A stretch of 64,000 nucleotides of DNA, taken from the NCBI RefSeq assembly GCF_036898095.1, contig NC_090743.1:20072479-20136478 (forward strand). The letters are read 5' to 3'. A model generated the notes under the pieces. That model was not told where the DNA came from, ran no database searches, and was given only the letters and a program-made list of their open reading frames with translations. This DNA is from Palaemon carinicauda. Lineage: Eukaryota > Arthropoda > Malacostraca > Decapoda > Palaemonidae. The translations under genes and the position numbers were made by a program. Positions 22,594 to 36,780 of the stretch are shown here, in pieces. Numbering within the stretch: the stretch's first letter is position 1; every line of letters begins with the position of its first letter.

Positions 22594-23272
22594 TTGTTGA
22601 TTGGCCAGGGCACCAGCCTCCCGTTGAGATACTACCGCTAGAGTGTTATGGGGTCCTTTGACTGGCCAGACAATACTATAATGGATCCTTCTCTCTGGTT
22701 AGGTTCACTTTCCCTTTGCCTACATATACACCGAATAGTCTAGCCTATTCTTTACCGAATCTCCTTTGTCTTTATACACCTAACAACACTGAGATTAGCA
22801 AACAATTCTTCTTCACCCAAGGGGTTAATTACAAAACTAATTGTTCAGTGGCTCCTCTTGATAAGGGTAGAAGAGACTCTTTAGCTATGGTAAGCAGCTC
22901 TTCTAGGAGAAGGACACTCCAAAATCAAATCATTGTTCTCTAGTCTTGGGTAGTGCCCAAGGCTCTGTACCATAGTTTTTCACTGTCTTTGGTTAGTTTT
23001 CTTGCTTGAGGGTATACTTGGGCCTACTATTTTATCTAATTTTTCTTCCGCTTGTTTTGTTGAAGTTTTTATAGTTTATATATGAAATATTTATTTTAAT
23101 GTTGTTACTGTTCTTGAAATATTTTATTTTTTCTTGTTTCCTTTCCTCACTGGGCTAGTTTCCCTGTTAGGGCACCTGGGCTTGTAGCATCCTGCTTTTC
23201 CAACTGGGGTTGTAGCTTATCAGTTAGTAATGATAATAATAATGATAATAATAATAATAGTTATAATAATGG

Positions 23273-23277
<5 letters not shown>
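22591..23277 (+). mobile_element. SINE-like 0.69 kb element, copy A
   Basis: The best-preserved member. It begins right after the TA array with GGCCAGGGCACCAGCCTCCC, continues through ACACCGAATAGTCT and GGTAAGCAGCTCTTCTAGGA, and ends with CAACTGGGGTTGTAGCTTAT and an (AAT)n-like tail. The last 150 bases resemble the 3' end of LINE-B at 31330-31530, suggesting it uses the same machinery. No protein is encoded. Confidence 0.85.
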
Positions 23278-23309
<32 letters not shown>

Positions 23310-23387
23310 TATATATAATGTATATGTGTGTGTATTTATGTATTTATATGTGTGTTGGTTTGTATGTATTGAAATAAGCCATTAATT

Positions 23388-23606
23388 ATCGAATTATCTC
23401 TTGACTCGTGATCAAAGACCAAAAGGGAAACTCATTTTTTGATAAGAGCTTATGGTCATTCGACCTATTTATAATCAGGCCACAAAGAGATGGCAAAGGG
23501 GGTTTGACTGTTACCTCAGGGTTCGAATCCTTGGCTGATTAGAAGCTCTTATCAAAAAATTAATTCCTTTGTTGGACTTTGATCCTGAGGTAGAGGGAAT
23601 TCGATA
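23388..23606. mobile_element. Small foldback with Pol III B-box
   Basis: Inverted arms at 23388-23450 and 23545-23606 share TTTTTTGATAAGAGCTT and its complement. The loop holds TGGCAAAGGGGG (A-box-like, 23491) and GGTTCGAATCC (perfect B-box, 23520-23530). The boxes are only about 29 bases apart, shorter than in a tRNA. It is probably a tRNA-derived SINE or MITE remnant rather than a tRNA gene. Confidence 0.6.
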
Positions 23607-23696
23607 TTAAGAGGTAATTGGGGTTTATTTGAATAAACGAAAATAACGACATTTAATGATAGATTATAATTTCATGTGTGTGTGTATATATATATA

Positions 23697-23729
<33 letters not shown>

Positions 23730-23746
23730 GTATATGTATATGTATG

Positions 23747-23784
<38 letters not shown>

Positions 23785-24713
23785 CGTGTGTGTGTGTGTT
23801 TGTTTGTTTGTTTGTGTGTGTGTGTGTGTGTTGTAAACACGTATCCATAATTCCGATGTATAATAAATATATATTAAGCAGAGAACTGTAGTTCTTTGGA
23901 CGGGAAATTTAGCAGTGACCCATTGGTTTGGAGGTTTGAAACATTTCTTTCCCGTTTGAAATGATGAACTCTAGTGGACGGACACTGGCATTGCTTAGCT
24001 AAAGGAGTAATAGTAATAAAGAATTTATATATTGTGTGAGAGTAGAGAGAAACAGGAGAAACTTAAGCTTCTTGTTTGTCCATTATTTTTCAGGGAAATA
24101 TTTTAAACTTCTGTGGACTTTTTTCATTTAGGCTTTAATTTTATAAATGGAGAAATATACATTAATTTCTCTCCACTCTTGAGTTATAAGTGCATTTTTT
24201 CAGCAAGATTTGAATAAGCAAGTTAATGGTATTTTTGGCTTATTTCATGTGAAGGTTTGAATAACGATATCAGTAAGACTATTAGTGATTATACTAATGA
24301 TTACAATTAAAACAATTGACGTGATTATAACCCTTGATAAGTTGATAAAAAGCAAAGCAACTTGGGATAAATTTTATTTGGCAGGATTTCATGTATATAA
24401 AATAAGATTCAGAGGATTTCTAATGAAACCATATTATTCCCAATTTCATAGGTAAAAATGACCAATTATCAACTATGTCTAAATAACAAATTACAAGATG
24501 CCATCCATCGGCCATAAAACCCATGATAACTCAAGGAAGTTCTCTCAGGATCTGGGACATGGTTGTTATTTCTGAGGATGTGCCCTTACATACAAAAGAT
24601 ACGCCCTTAGAACCAGAGAGCATGGCCATGGATCTGAGGTCATGCCTTTCGGTCACATGATCACTCCCATATGATCCAAGGACGTGTCTCTTTGGATTAT
24701 TGGCTAATGATTA
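23607..24713. other. TG/TA microsatellite and 3' flank of the lectin gene
   Basis: A compound TG/TA repeat lies at 23675-23832. The rest is AT-rich with no gene. An AATAAA on the minus strand at 24378-24373 could be the lectin gene's poly(A) signal, about 340 bases past its stop. Confidence 0.45.
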
Positions 24714-24960
24714 TTAAGGGGACATTCTGAAAGGCCCAAATCTTGTGAGATCGTGACTTCTAGGGAAATCGTGACCCTGATAGACACACAGAGGACTCAT
24801 CCTCCTCAGGCAGTCTTCGTCAGTCATGTAGAAGGAATGCTCATAGGAAAGGCTGGCGCACTGCCCCTTCATCACCTTCTCAGGGGCCTGGTAGTAGCGA
24901 TCGCAAATGGTCTCTGACGCGGCCGTTGTGACATTTCGTTGGATGCAGGTGGGGCTGTAC
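24714..24960 (-). CDS. Lectin gene exon 8: C-terminal half of the CTLD
   Basis: The acceptor is CACTTCTGTCAACAG. Phase fits the previous exon exactly (AG plus G gives Arg). It encodes YSPTCIQRNVTTAASETICD, then KGQCASLSYEHSFYMTDEDC, then RRMSPLCVYQ, which has the paired cysteines that close a CTLD. About 20 further residues precede the stop. An Asn-Val-Thr sequon is present. Confidence 0.85.
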
Positions 24961-27636
24961 CTGTTGACAGAAGTGGACAAGACTGAGTTTATCTCATTGC
25001 AAAGACTGACTAGAAGTAAAAACACTATGGATTGCTGTGGAGTTTACGAAATCCTTTGTGTAACTGCATTAGCTTTTGGGACTGCCAATGCTTACAGATA
25101 TTATGTACCTAAATATCTGTAGAAAAAAAATAATATTGTAGAAATTTATTGAATCTTGGCCCAAATAATAAGAAGCGTTTTGAGTAATATAATATTTCGA
25201 TCTGAATCATCTTACCTCGTCGCCCAGAAGGGAGATCCCATCTCCATAGGGGAGCCATCCAGCCATGTCCATCCAACAGTGGTATTTGCGATTGATCCCC
25301 CAATCCAGAAATTAGAGGACAGCTCTGGAAGAAAAATATTTTCAATCTGTTGAAAAGACCCCATGTCACAATTGCCATTTCATAATTTGCTATTCTATAA
25401 ATAAGTTTATTTTTTCTTTTAAAAAAGAATATCAATAAAAATACATTAGTCTTCAATACAATTCCGGAATGTATCTTTGAAAATCGGAAAATCTGACTAC
25501 ATCGATTTAAAAAAAATCTATAGAGGATTTTCATACTTGGTGGAAGAACTAAGAAAATTTTGACCAGCTTAGTTTTATATGGTCCAGACACCAATATCGA
25601 AGTGGAGTTTAATCATACAAAGAAGGACAGGAAGAATGTGGAAGAGGTATCTTGATGTAGAACCTCACCGTATCTCTGCAGGTGTCCAAGACGCCACAAA
25701 ATGCACGAGCCTCGGCCCAGCTTAACTGTACAGAAGACAATCTCCGTGTTGTCATAAAAGAACGGAAAAAAGGTTTAATCCTATAAATGAAATTGGTTTC
25801 AAAGCAGATAGTACATTAGATGAAAACTACCGTGGACTATTGAATTGGGTATATTATCACAAAGAATAATACATATTTAGTTTATTTATAATTTAGTAGG
25901 TTATATAGATTTTTATATGGTATGGGAAACGTATTCTTGGCTTTTACTTTACTCCAGTTAAAATTATGATTACTTTACCGCTAAAATTATGCAATTAGTG
26001 AATTACTTTACCATTAAGATTATTGAACAGAGTTATAGTTCTGGAAAATGATGGGAAATATCGCAAGTTAATCAACATAAAATATTGTGTTACCAAATGT
26101 ACTTTATGAATATGAATCACATGAAGACTGTTCATTAACCGTTGGGACATGGACTAATGTACATAGAGTGACAGAAATAGACAGAGAGGGAGATTTCCAC
26201 TTACGAGGCCTTTGTGGAAAATTGAGAGGCACTGATCTCCTACCAGTGTGTACATCTTGGGGCATCTATAGTGTGAGATTGGTTGGGCACGACTAACTGA
26301 AACTTCCTTGCCAATTCCTTCGATTTCTCAAGATGATTATCTGTGAAGGGAATGAAAACAAAATTATATGTTCAATGAAGGTTTCTCTCAGGTTCTGTGT
26401 TATATTTTAGTTGTGAAAGATATCAAAAGCAAATCTGAACTTGGTACCGTACCAGTTACATAACCTTATTTATACTGTTGTTGCGATAGGTTTACTTGCG
26501 AATTCACCTTATGATAAGAAGACTTTACCAGTTACTAAACTTTTTATAATATTGTAGTGGGAAGTGATTTATTATATAAATTCCGCCTGTGAAAAGAAGC
26601 GCTTCCCTGTTACCTAACTTTATTTATACTGTAATGGGAATAGATTTACCTTGAATTCACCTTATGATAAGGAGAGTTTATCTGTTACCCAACCTTTTTT
26701 ATACTGTAGTGGGAATAGATTTACTTGTGAATTCATCTTATAATGATGAGAGTTGACCTGTTATTTAACCTTATTTATACTGTAGTGGGAATAGATTTAC
26801 TCGTGAATTGATCCTATAGTAATAAGAGTTTACCTGTTACTTAAGCTTATTTATACTGTAGTGAGAATAGATTTACCTGTGAATTCACCTTATGATAAGG
26901 GTTATGTTACTTAACTTTGTTTATAACCAGAGAATTGTATGTTTTAATTATATTATTTCATTCGAAAAAAATTACCTGTTATATTTCTCGGTAGAGAAAA
27001 CTTGTCGAGTTCATCGATTTCTCCAGCCTGAAGCATCTGCAGTAAATAAATATAAAGATAAATTAATTCATGAGATTCACGAATTTACATTTTTTTTCAG
27101 AATCGGGAAATTTATTTCAAATGCCTTAATTTTTTATATAGAACCGATTATATGAAAAGAAAAATTAATAATTTTCCGTACCGTATTATATTTTTTGTCT
27201 TGAAAATTTAGAACAGAAATATTAATGATTTTTTTTTTTTTTTCATAACATGAATACCCAAATATGTTCTTTTATCATGCATGCAGAAAATTACATATAA
27301 AAAATAAGTAAAGTAAGTCTACCGGTTTTTACATCAAATAAAATAAAATTAAGGAAATAAAATCACTTATTTACCAAACAAACACGCTTAAAGGTTGCCA
27401 TCACATCCGGGAGCTTCCAAGGAACAGAACTCTGAGATCTCAACGCATTCGGTCTCTCCATTCCTTGTACACTCCACGTAGTTATTCAGGCATATGGTGT
27501 TCCACCATACCTTTTTAAAGGACAGAAATAGGTTTTGTAAGGACACATTCGCAGTTATTATTCAACTCAAATCTTGGGAAAAAAAGTGGAAAATATTCAT
27601 TGCGCATTTTTGGTCTCTTGGATAGCCTAATGCACC

Positions 27637-27703
<67 letters not shown>

Positions 27704-28868
27704 CACCTGGGAAGCGTTCACCTTAACATTAACATTTGTCTCGATACCTTTCATTCCTAGATAACCACTCCATCATTCAAGCTTTTAACCTTTCACCAAC
27801 TCAACCAACGTTACTCGCTCTTGATAACCAATAAAGATTTATTATGTACAATTATCTTCAGATATATAAATTGATTCTCTTAATGAATTGATTAGCAGAC
27901 AGTTATCACGTGAACCACACTTACATCACATAATTCCGGGTCTTCGTCAGAGGCATTCGTGCAGTCGTTGATATGATTGCAGATGTAATGATGGGGGATG
28001 CAATGAGTTCTATTGTTGCAAGCTATGTTGCCGTTCCCGCAGCTGATGACGACTGAAAAAGGTTAAGATTCGTTACTCGTGATTTCATAGTCATCATCTG
28101 AAGGTGAAAGAGAGACACAATGAGTGAGAGGTAGGTATGCTATCAGAAATGATAGAGGGAAATGAAATTGTAAACCCAAACACACGCTATTATTATTATT
28201 ATTATTATTAGAAGCTAAACTACAACCCTAGTTTGAAAAGCAAGATGCTGCAAGCCCAAGGGCTCCAACAGAGAAAAATAGCTCAATACGGAAAGGAAAC
28301 AAGGAAATGAATACATTATAAGGGAAGTAATACAATCAAAATAAAATATTTTAAGAACAGTAACAACATTGAATTAGATATTTCATATATAAACTATAAA
28401 AAATTAAAAAAGAAAAACAAGATGAAGATAAATAAGATAGAACGACGTGCCCGAGTGTACCCGAGAGAGAGAGAGAAATCTAATCCAAGACAGTGGCTAT
28501 GGCACTACCCAAAATTAGAGAACAATAGTTTGATTTTGGAGTGTCCTCCTAGAAGAGCTGCTTACCATAGCTAAAGAGTCTCTTCTACCCTTACTAAGAG
28601 GAAAGGAACCACTGAACAATTCAGTGCAGTAGATAACCCCTTAAGTGTAGAATTGCTTGGTAATATCAGTGTCGTCAGGTGTATGAGGACAGAGGAGAAT
28701 GTGGAAAGAATATGCCAGATTATTCGGTGTATGTGTAGGCAAAGACAGGATGAGCCGTAACCAGAGAGAGGGATCCAATGTAGTACTGTCTGGCCAGTCA
28801 AAGGACCCAATAACTTCCTAGCTGTAGTATTTCAGCAGGTGGCTGGTGCCCTGGCCAACCTTCTACCT

Positions 28869-28940
<72 letters not shown>

Positions 28941-29067
28941 ATTATGAAATATTGTTAGAAAAATAAAATTTTCTCTTTGAAAGTACTAATGCTTTTATAT
29001 TACTACTAATGATTCACTTACCCTGTATTCCTGCGGAGAGAAGCAGCAGTAAAGCAATTGGTTTCAT
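24714..29067 (-). CDS. LDLR-class-A and C-type lectin domain secreted protein, eight exons, possibly a pseudogene
   Basis: Minus-strand exons are 29022-29067, 27925-28052, 27375-27510, 26976-27036, 26205-26340, 25669-25725, 25216-25324 (or to 25322) and 24714-24960. Nearly all have canonical donors (GTAAGT, GTAAAT, GTAATT, GTGAGG) and pyrimidine-rich acceptors. The order is signal peptide, LDLa repeat, second Cys-rich LDLa-like module, charged linker, then a C-type lectin domain. Such proteins in shrimp bind microbial glycans and act in humoral immunity; this role is inferred from the family. Two one-base problems break the frame: an excess base in exon 3, which otherwise hits TAA at 27390-27388, and a missing base in exon 5 at the C-run 26262-26259. 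They could be sequencing errors or real decay. The lectin domain also looks about 15 residues short before WIGG. Confidence 0.8.
25216..25324 (-). CDS. Lectin gene exon 7: WIGG core of the CTLD
   Basis: It encodes SSNFWIGGSIANTTVGWTWL followed by DGSPMEMGSPFWATR. WIGG and W-W-DG are the hallmark core of a C-type lectin fold. The donor is GAG then GTAAGA. Two acceptors two bases apart (CCAG and CCAGAG) exist; only the downstream one keeps phase 0 with exon 6. No EPN or QPD sugar motif is obvious; the equivalent loop reads GSPMEMG, so sugar and calcium binding are uncertain. Confidence 0.85.
25669..25725 (-). CDS. Lectin gene exon 6
   Basis: A 57-base phase-0 exon between TTGTCTTCTGTACAG and GTGAGG. 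It encodes LSWAEARAFCGVLDTCRDT; the SWAEARAFC motif is the first helix and cysteine of a CTLD. In typical domains about 30 residues separate this Cys from WIGG. Here only about 14 do, so a small exon may be missed or lost. Confidence 0.8.
26205..26340 (-). CDS. Lectin gene exon 5: linker and CTLD start, with a frame break
   Basis: The acceptor is CATTCCCTTCACAG and the donor CTC then GTAAGT. Entering in phase 1 from exon 4, the first part reads DNHLEKSKELARKFQLVVPN and the charged linker continues to IDAP. The second part, one frame away, reads PKMYTLVGDQCLSIFHKGL, a normal CTLD N-terminus. The switch lies at four Gs on the plus strand (26259-26262). The exon is one base short of the length its neighbours require. 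Confidence 0.75.
26440..26930. repeat. Minisatellite, about 76-bp unit x6, in a lectin gene intron
   Basis: The landmark TATACTGT recurs at 26471, 26625, 26700, 26776 and 26852, giving spacings of 75-77 (and 154 for two units). Each unit contains GGGAATAGATTTAC and a CACCTTATGATAAG-like end. On the minus strand units carry ACAGGTAAA sequences resembling 5' splice sites. Confidence 0.85.
26976..27036 (-). CDS. Lectin gene exon 4: charged linker
   Basis: A 61-base exon between TTTATTTACTGCAG and GTAATT. In phase 0 it reads MLQAGEIDELDKFSLPRNIT and leaves one base that pairs correctly with exon 5. The other two frames contain early stops. No domain; it probably links the Cys-rich modules to the lectin domain. 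Confidence 0.65.
27375..27510 (-). CDS. Lectin gene exon 3: LDLa-like Cys-rich module with frame lesion
   Basis: It follows the LDLa exon in phase 0 and reads VWWNTICLNNYVECTRNGET, then ECVEISEFCSLEAPGC. The spacing C-x-x-NG-x-x-x-C-V resembles an LDLR class A repeat without the calcium-binding DxSDE. This frame hits TAA at 27390-27388, before the only good donor (GTAAAT, 27374). The +1 frame from about 27405 is open to that donor and gives a phase-0 join to exon 4, so one extra base is suspected. Confidence 0.65.
27640..27701. repeat. (CT)n microsatellite in lectin gene intron 2
   Basis: About 60 bases of CT with no recognisable LINE on either side. Confidence 0.95.
27925..28052 (-). CDS. 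Lectin gene exon 2: LDL receptor class A repeat
   Basis: It encodes VVISCGNGNIACNNRTHCIP and then YICNHINDCTNASDEDPELC. Six cysteines and the ASDED calcium-binding end define a class A repeat. Acceptor CCTTTTTCAG and donor GTAAGT are strong, and phase 1 matches the signal exon. Two Asn-linked glycosylation sequons (NRT, NAS) are present. Confidence 0.9.
28186..28875 (-). mobile_element. SINE-like 0.69 kb element, copy C, in lectin gene intron 1
   Basis: Minus-strand copy with an (ATT)n tail at 28189-28209 and the element start at about 28865, next to a (GA)n array (28872-28938) instead of TA. Same orientation as the host gene. Confidence 0.85.
29022..29067 (-). CDS. Lectin gene exon 1: signal peptide
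   Basis: ATG AAA CCA encodes MKPIALLLLLSAGIQ plus one base before donor GTAAGT. It is a clean secretion signal. A possible upstream acceptor (TTCTAATTTCAG at about 29104) suggests a separate 5' UTR exon. Confidence 0.85.
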
Positions 29068-29344
29068 CTTGCCAATAAGATCCTGCAATGTTTGCAATCA
29101 AACCTGAAATTAGAAAATGTCACATTCATAAGTTGCCCGAGTTTCCTTGTTCCTCTTTTGTATGCTTGACATGAACAATGAAAAACTAGACGACTGTGCA
29201 AGGTATCTTAAGTTCATTGTCTATTGTAAGTTCAGGCGTTACAACGAGTCTATTCGAATGGCTCGATGCAAGTCCTAATAGCGAGCTGCTGATAAACATA
29301 CATCATCATGCTTAGATGATCTGCTTCCAAAAGGTTTTATATGT

Positions 29345-29399
29345 AATTCACCTGGGCTTATAGCATCCGGGTTTTCCAACTTGGGTTGTAGCTTAGCAA

Positions 29400-29467
<68 letters not shown>

Positions 29468-29642
29468 TTGTTGATTGGACGGACATGAAGAGGGACAGAC
29501 ATTTGTGTTCTATTTTTTGTTTTGTGTAATATTCCGTTGTACAGGGTTTGTGTGGAATTATTATTATTATTATTATTATTATTGTCATTGGTATTATTTG
29601 TGGTAACAGAGGTATTATTAAAACGAGGAAATATTGAAGAAA

Positions 29643-29724
<82 letters not shown>

Positions 29725-29832
29725 AGGAGTTGCAAAGAACACTTGATAGAAATGGAAATAGGAAAGGTCAGGACCCAAAATGCAAGAGGTCCGTCTTATA
29801 TTTTTTATTATTATTATTATATATTATTATTA

Positions 29833-29887
<55 letters not shown>

Positions 29888-30153
29888 GCAAGCTAGGCTA
29901 TAACCTTAGTTAGAAAAGCAGGATGCTATAAGAACAAGGGTTCCAATAGGGAAAAATAGCCCAGTGAGGAAAGGAAAAAAGGAAAGTAAAAATAAATATT
30001 GAAATAAATATTTCGTATATAAACTGAAAATTTTAACAAAACAAGAAGAAGAAAAATAAAATAGCATAGTGTGCCTTAGTGTACCCTTAAGCAAGAGAAT
30101 TCTAACCCAAGAGAGTGGAAGACCATGGTGCAGAGGCTATAGCACTACCCAAG
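29345..30153. mobile_element. Two partial SINE-like tails in opposite orientation with (AAT)n, (GA)n and (ATT)n
   Basis: A plus-strand tail (29345-29399, GGGCTTATAGCATCCGGGTT) is followed by (AAT)n to 29466. Then come short ATT runs, (GA)n at 29648-29721 and (ATT)n at 29806-29887. A minus-strand 3' half of the family lies at 29888-30153, truncated on the right. The frames here are homopeptide artefacts. Confidence 0.75.
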
Positions 30154-30379
30154 ACTTATTTTCTTTGCATTTGGTTTTCATTGTGTCATACTGAAGTTTT
30201 CACCAGTCTGTTGAGGTTTGCTGTCAAAACCTTCTCATTACCTGATCGATGACTCCATCTCTATTTGCTAACTGCTACCAAGCTGTGGGATTCTTCATCT
30301 GCTTTTGCTTTTATCGTTCAAAGAAGCGATGTGGATAAATGAGAAGGAAATGCAGGTTTTAATTTATAACTATCTTTGA

Positions 30380-31565
30380 GATCATTTTCAACACTATATT
30401 GTTCAAGCTCAGGTTATGTATTATCATTTGTTTGTTTATACCTCCGGCAAAGAGTTTTTGTTGATGGACACCTTAGTGAGTATAGGAATGTGATATCTGG
30501 TGTTCCTCAGGATAATGTTCTTGGCCCATTACTTTTCATACTATGTACACAAGACATGTGGTTTGACATAGAAGAGAAGCTCATTGCATATGCAGAAGAC
30601 GCTAGTCTCTTTGAATCAATTCCATCTGCTGAATGTACATCTGGTGTTGCCGAATTTCTTAATGTAGATCTAGCTAAAAATTAGTGCATGGTGCAGATTA
30701 TATGGGGCATGAAGTTTAACCCTAACAAAACTCAATGTATGATTGTAAGAAGGTCAAGGGCAGTAGCTCTACAACATCCGGATCTCATCACTGATAATGT
30801 TTGTTTTATTAGATGTACCAGTTATAAAATTTTAGGTTAGATACTTGATAGCAAATTTACTTTTGAGAAACAAATTCGGTCTGCCTCTTCTTCAGTTGCA
30901 CAAATAATAGGATTATTGAGTGTCTAAATATTTTCGGTGATCAATCTTCTGTGAAAAAGTGTTTTAATTCTTTCATTTCGACCATCGTTCTCCTGTGTTG
31001 TCTTCAGCTGTAGAATCTCATCTTAATTTGTTAGACATGAACTTACGGTGTTTTAAATGTCTTATTCCTGATCTAGTAGTTAATATCTACCACCATCCTT
31101 GCATTTAGATCTTCTCAGACAGTTCCCTCCTGTTCGTAATACCAGGTAAGCAGTTAATTCTGTTAGTCACACCTTCTCCACCATAAGGCTAAATACTACA
31201 CAATATTCTAGAAGTTTTATTCCAGCTGTGACCAAGTTGTGGAATGATCTTAATCAGGTAGTTGACTCAGTGGAACTTCAGAGGTTCAAACTTGCAACGA
31301 ATGTGTTTTCTTGTTGAATAGACTGACATAAATCTCTTTTTATAATTTATTTATGGAATATCTATTTTAATGTTGTTACTCTTCTCAATATATTTTATTT
31401 CAGTTGTTCATTACTTCTCTTGTACTTCTATTTATCTCCTTATTTCCTTTCCTCATTGGGCTATTTTTCTTGTTGAGTTATTGGGCTCATAGCATTCTGC
31501 TCTTTCGGAAAACTAGGGTTGTAGCTTAGCTAATAATGATAATATAAAAATAATAATAATTAATG

Positions 31566-31609
<44 letters not shown>

Positions 31610-31620
31610 TAATAATTAAT
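30380..31620 (+). pseudogene. LINE family B, 3' part with tail
   Basis: 5'-truncated copy. RT blocks include YRNVISGVPQDNVLGPLLFI (30481-30540) and AYAEDASLFESI (catalytic YADD changed to YAED). A thumb region follows near 30705-30770. The 3' UTR ends with TAGGGTTGTAGCTTAGCTAA and an (AAT)n-rich tract. That tail is shared with the SINE-like family. Confidence 0.8.
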
Positions 31621-33283
<1,663 letters not shown>

Positions 33284-33372
<89 letters not shown>

Positions 33373-33417
33373 ATATCTATATCTATATATATATCTATAT
33401 CTATATCTATATATATA

Positions 33418-33465
<48 letters not shown>
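33284..33465. repeat. (TA)n array with (ATCT)-type interruptions
   Basis: Long TA repeat with periodic C; overlapping open frames are artefacts. Confidence 0.95.
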
Positions 33466-35169
<1,704 letters not shown>

Positions 35170-35949
35170 TTGATGTGTTCTGAGGTCACACACACTACTG
35201 TGACGAGTCGAGAGAAGGTTGTGACTCAAAGACAACTGAGTAAATTTATTATAGAACACTCTCCTTTATATACAAAAGCTCAAAGCAACAAGAAATTTCA
35301 TGTTAAAAAAACAGACACTGTTACAGAGGAGAAAAGCAGACATGTTTATTCTGGTTCTTTTTAGTGCAAGGGAAGAGCGAAGATACAAGCATAATATATT
35401 CACAAAATGAACTATGTACGATCGTGTGACACACGGTTGGTACACTACCAAGGAAATTTCGACAATACCTAAGAATTCTATAGAATGTGTCACTGTACTT
35501 TGGTAAAGTATATAAATAGCATAGGTTTAATACTTTATTGAATACGTAACTGAAGTATGTTCAATCTAGAATACATATGCAACTAATAGAGCACTTTCTG
35601 TTTAATGTTACATAGAAAACTAGATAAATACTCAGAGGGCAGACCTCCGCCACGGCAGCTCAACATAAAAACTAATCCTTGAAAGTTTCAGTACTCTATG
35701 GGTAAAATTGTGGTCAGGAAGTTATTTACAAGACAAACAGGGGCGAAAACATAAACGCCTCCCAGCTTTGCTGGCGGAGTCAATGACGAAAATATTCACA
35801 TTTTATTTATTGCAACAATCTAAGCTCGAATGACCTTTTGAATTGCATGATAAATTTCTCTTGACAATTTTTTTTTTCCTAACATTTTGTTCTACATAAA
35901 CATTTATAAAATCTTTGTCCATTTCCTGTTGATTTGTAGGATTGCTGCC
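35170..35949. other. Unassigned segment, possibly retroelement non-coding DNA
   Basis: No coding domain. It contains a CCAGCTTTGCTGG hairpin near 35763 and lies 3' of the minus-strand transposon gene below, so it might be its terminal region; no repeat partner is in the window to prove this. Confidence 0.3.
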
Positions 35950-36780
35950 GTCCTTAGCAATACTTTCATATCCATCGAGATTTCTTCTAATGCTAATATA
36001 GACTTTTTTCGTAAACAGTAAATTAAGATCAGGGTTACAATTGTTTCGAAATGCCTTGAATCGTGCCAAGCCGATAGAAAGCGTCTTCAATATCAGTGAT
36101 GACGGAAAACATTTTGAGCATCTCCACAACCTTAATCACAGTCAAGTATGGAAATGCTCTCTAGCACCAGGACTAACTAGAGGAAGCTTCTTGTCGGAAG
36201 TTTTCTTCATATTTTCAGCTGGCACCTCAAGATTTGCTGTTGCATCTTCAAGATTACAAACAACCTTTTTCTTGTTAAAGCATATTGGACACAACTGGAA
36301 CAACATACCCTTCTCCATCACTGTATCCATGGCCACACATGACATGATTATGACGGCCACAATCTGGGCATTGGTGACCACCACGTGTAGCCCTAGAACA
36401 CACACAACACGAGAAAGTTGTAGTGAACTCATCATTTGTTGTAAATGCTGGTTCTGCATAAGGACGCACAACGGGAACAATATACCCCTCTCCATCACTG
36501 GACCCATAGCCACACATGACATGATTGTGACGGGCACAATCTGGACATTGATGATCTCCACTTGTAGCTCTAGAACACACACAACACGAGAAAGTTGTAG
36601 TGAGCTCATCATTTGTTGTAAATGCTGGTTCTGCATAAGGACGCACAATGGGAACAATATACCCCTCTCCATCACTGGACCTATAGCTTCACATGACATG
36701 ATTATGACGGGCACAATCTGGACACTGATGACCTCCACTTTAACACGGAAGACATCGAGGCATTTGTGGAGCACTGCAGG
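35950..36780 (-). pseudogene. Transposon-derived zinc-finger/integrase-type protein, C-terminal fragment (KRBA2-like)
   Basis: On the minus strand Cys/His modules (CCVCSRATRGGHQCPDCGRH, then NHVMCG) are followed, in another frame, by LCPICFNKKKVV and EDATANLEVPAENMKK. Then comes a broken stretch with DAFYRLGTIQGISKQL. This order resembles the C-terminal part of integrase-containing transposon proteins related to KRBA2/SCAND3, as I recall them. Stops and at least two frame changes make it dead. The integrase core itself is not seen. Confidence 0.5.
36240..36780 (-). repeat. Triplicated 177-bp zinc-finger module
   Basis: The landmark GGGAACAATATACCC (plus strand) recurs at about 36296, 36473 and 36650, exactly 177 bases apart. 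177 is divisible by three, so the module of 59 residues is repeated in frame. The copy nearest 36700 carries TGA where the others encode Cys. Confidence 0.85.

Noticed and set aside
23491..23530. A tRNA gene
   Set aside because: A- and B-box spacing is too short and no acceptor stem or anticodon arm can be drawn.
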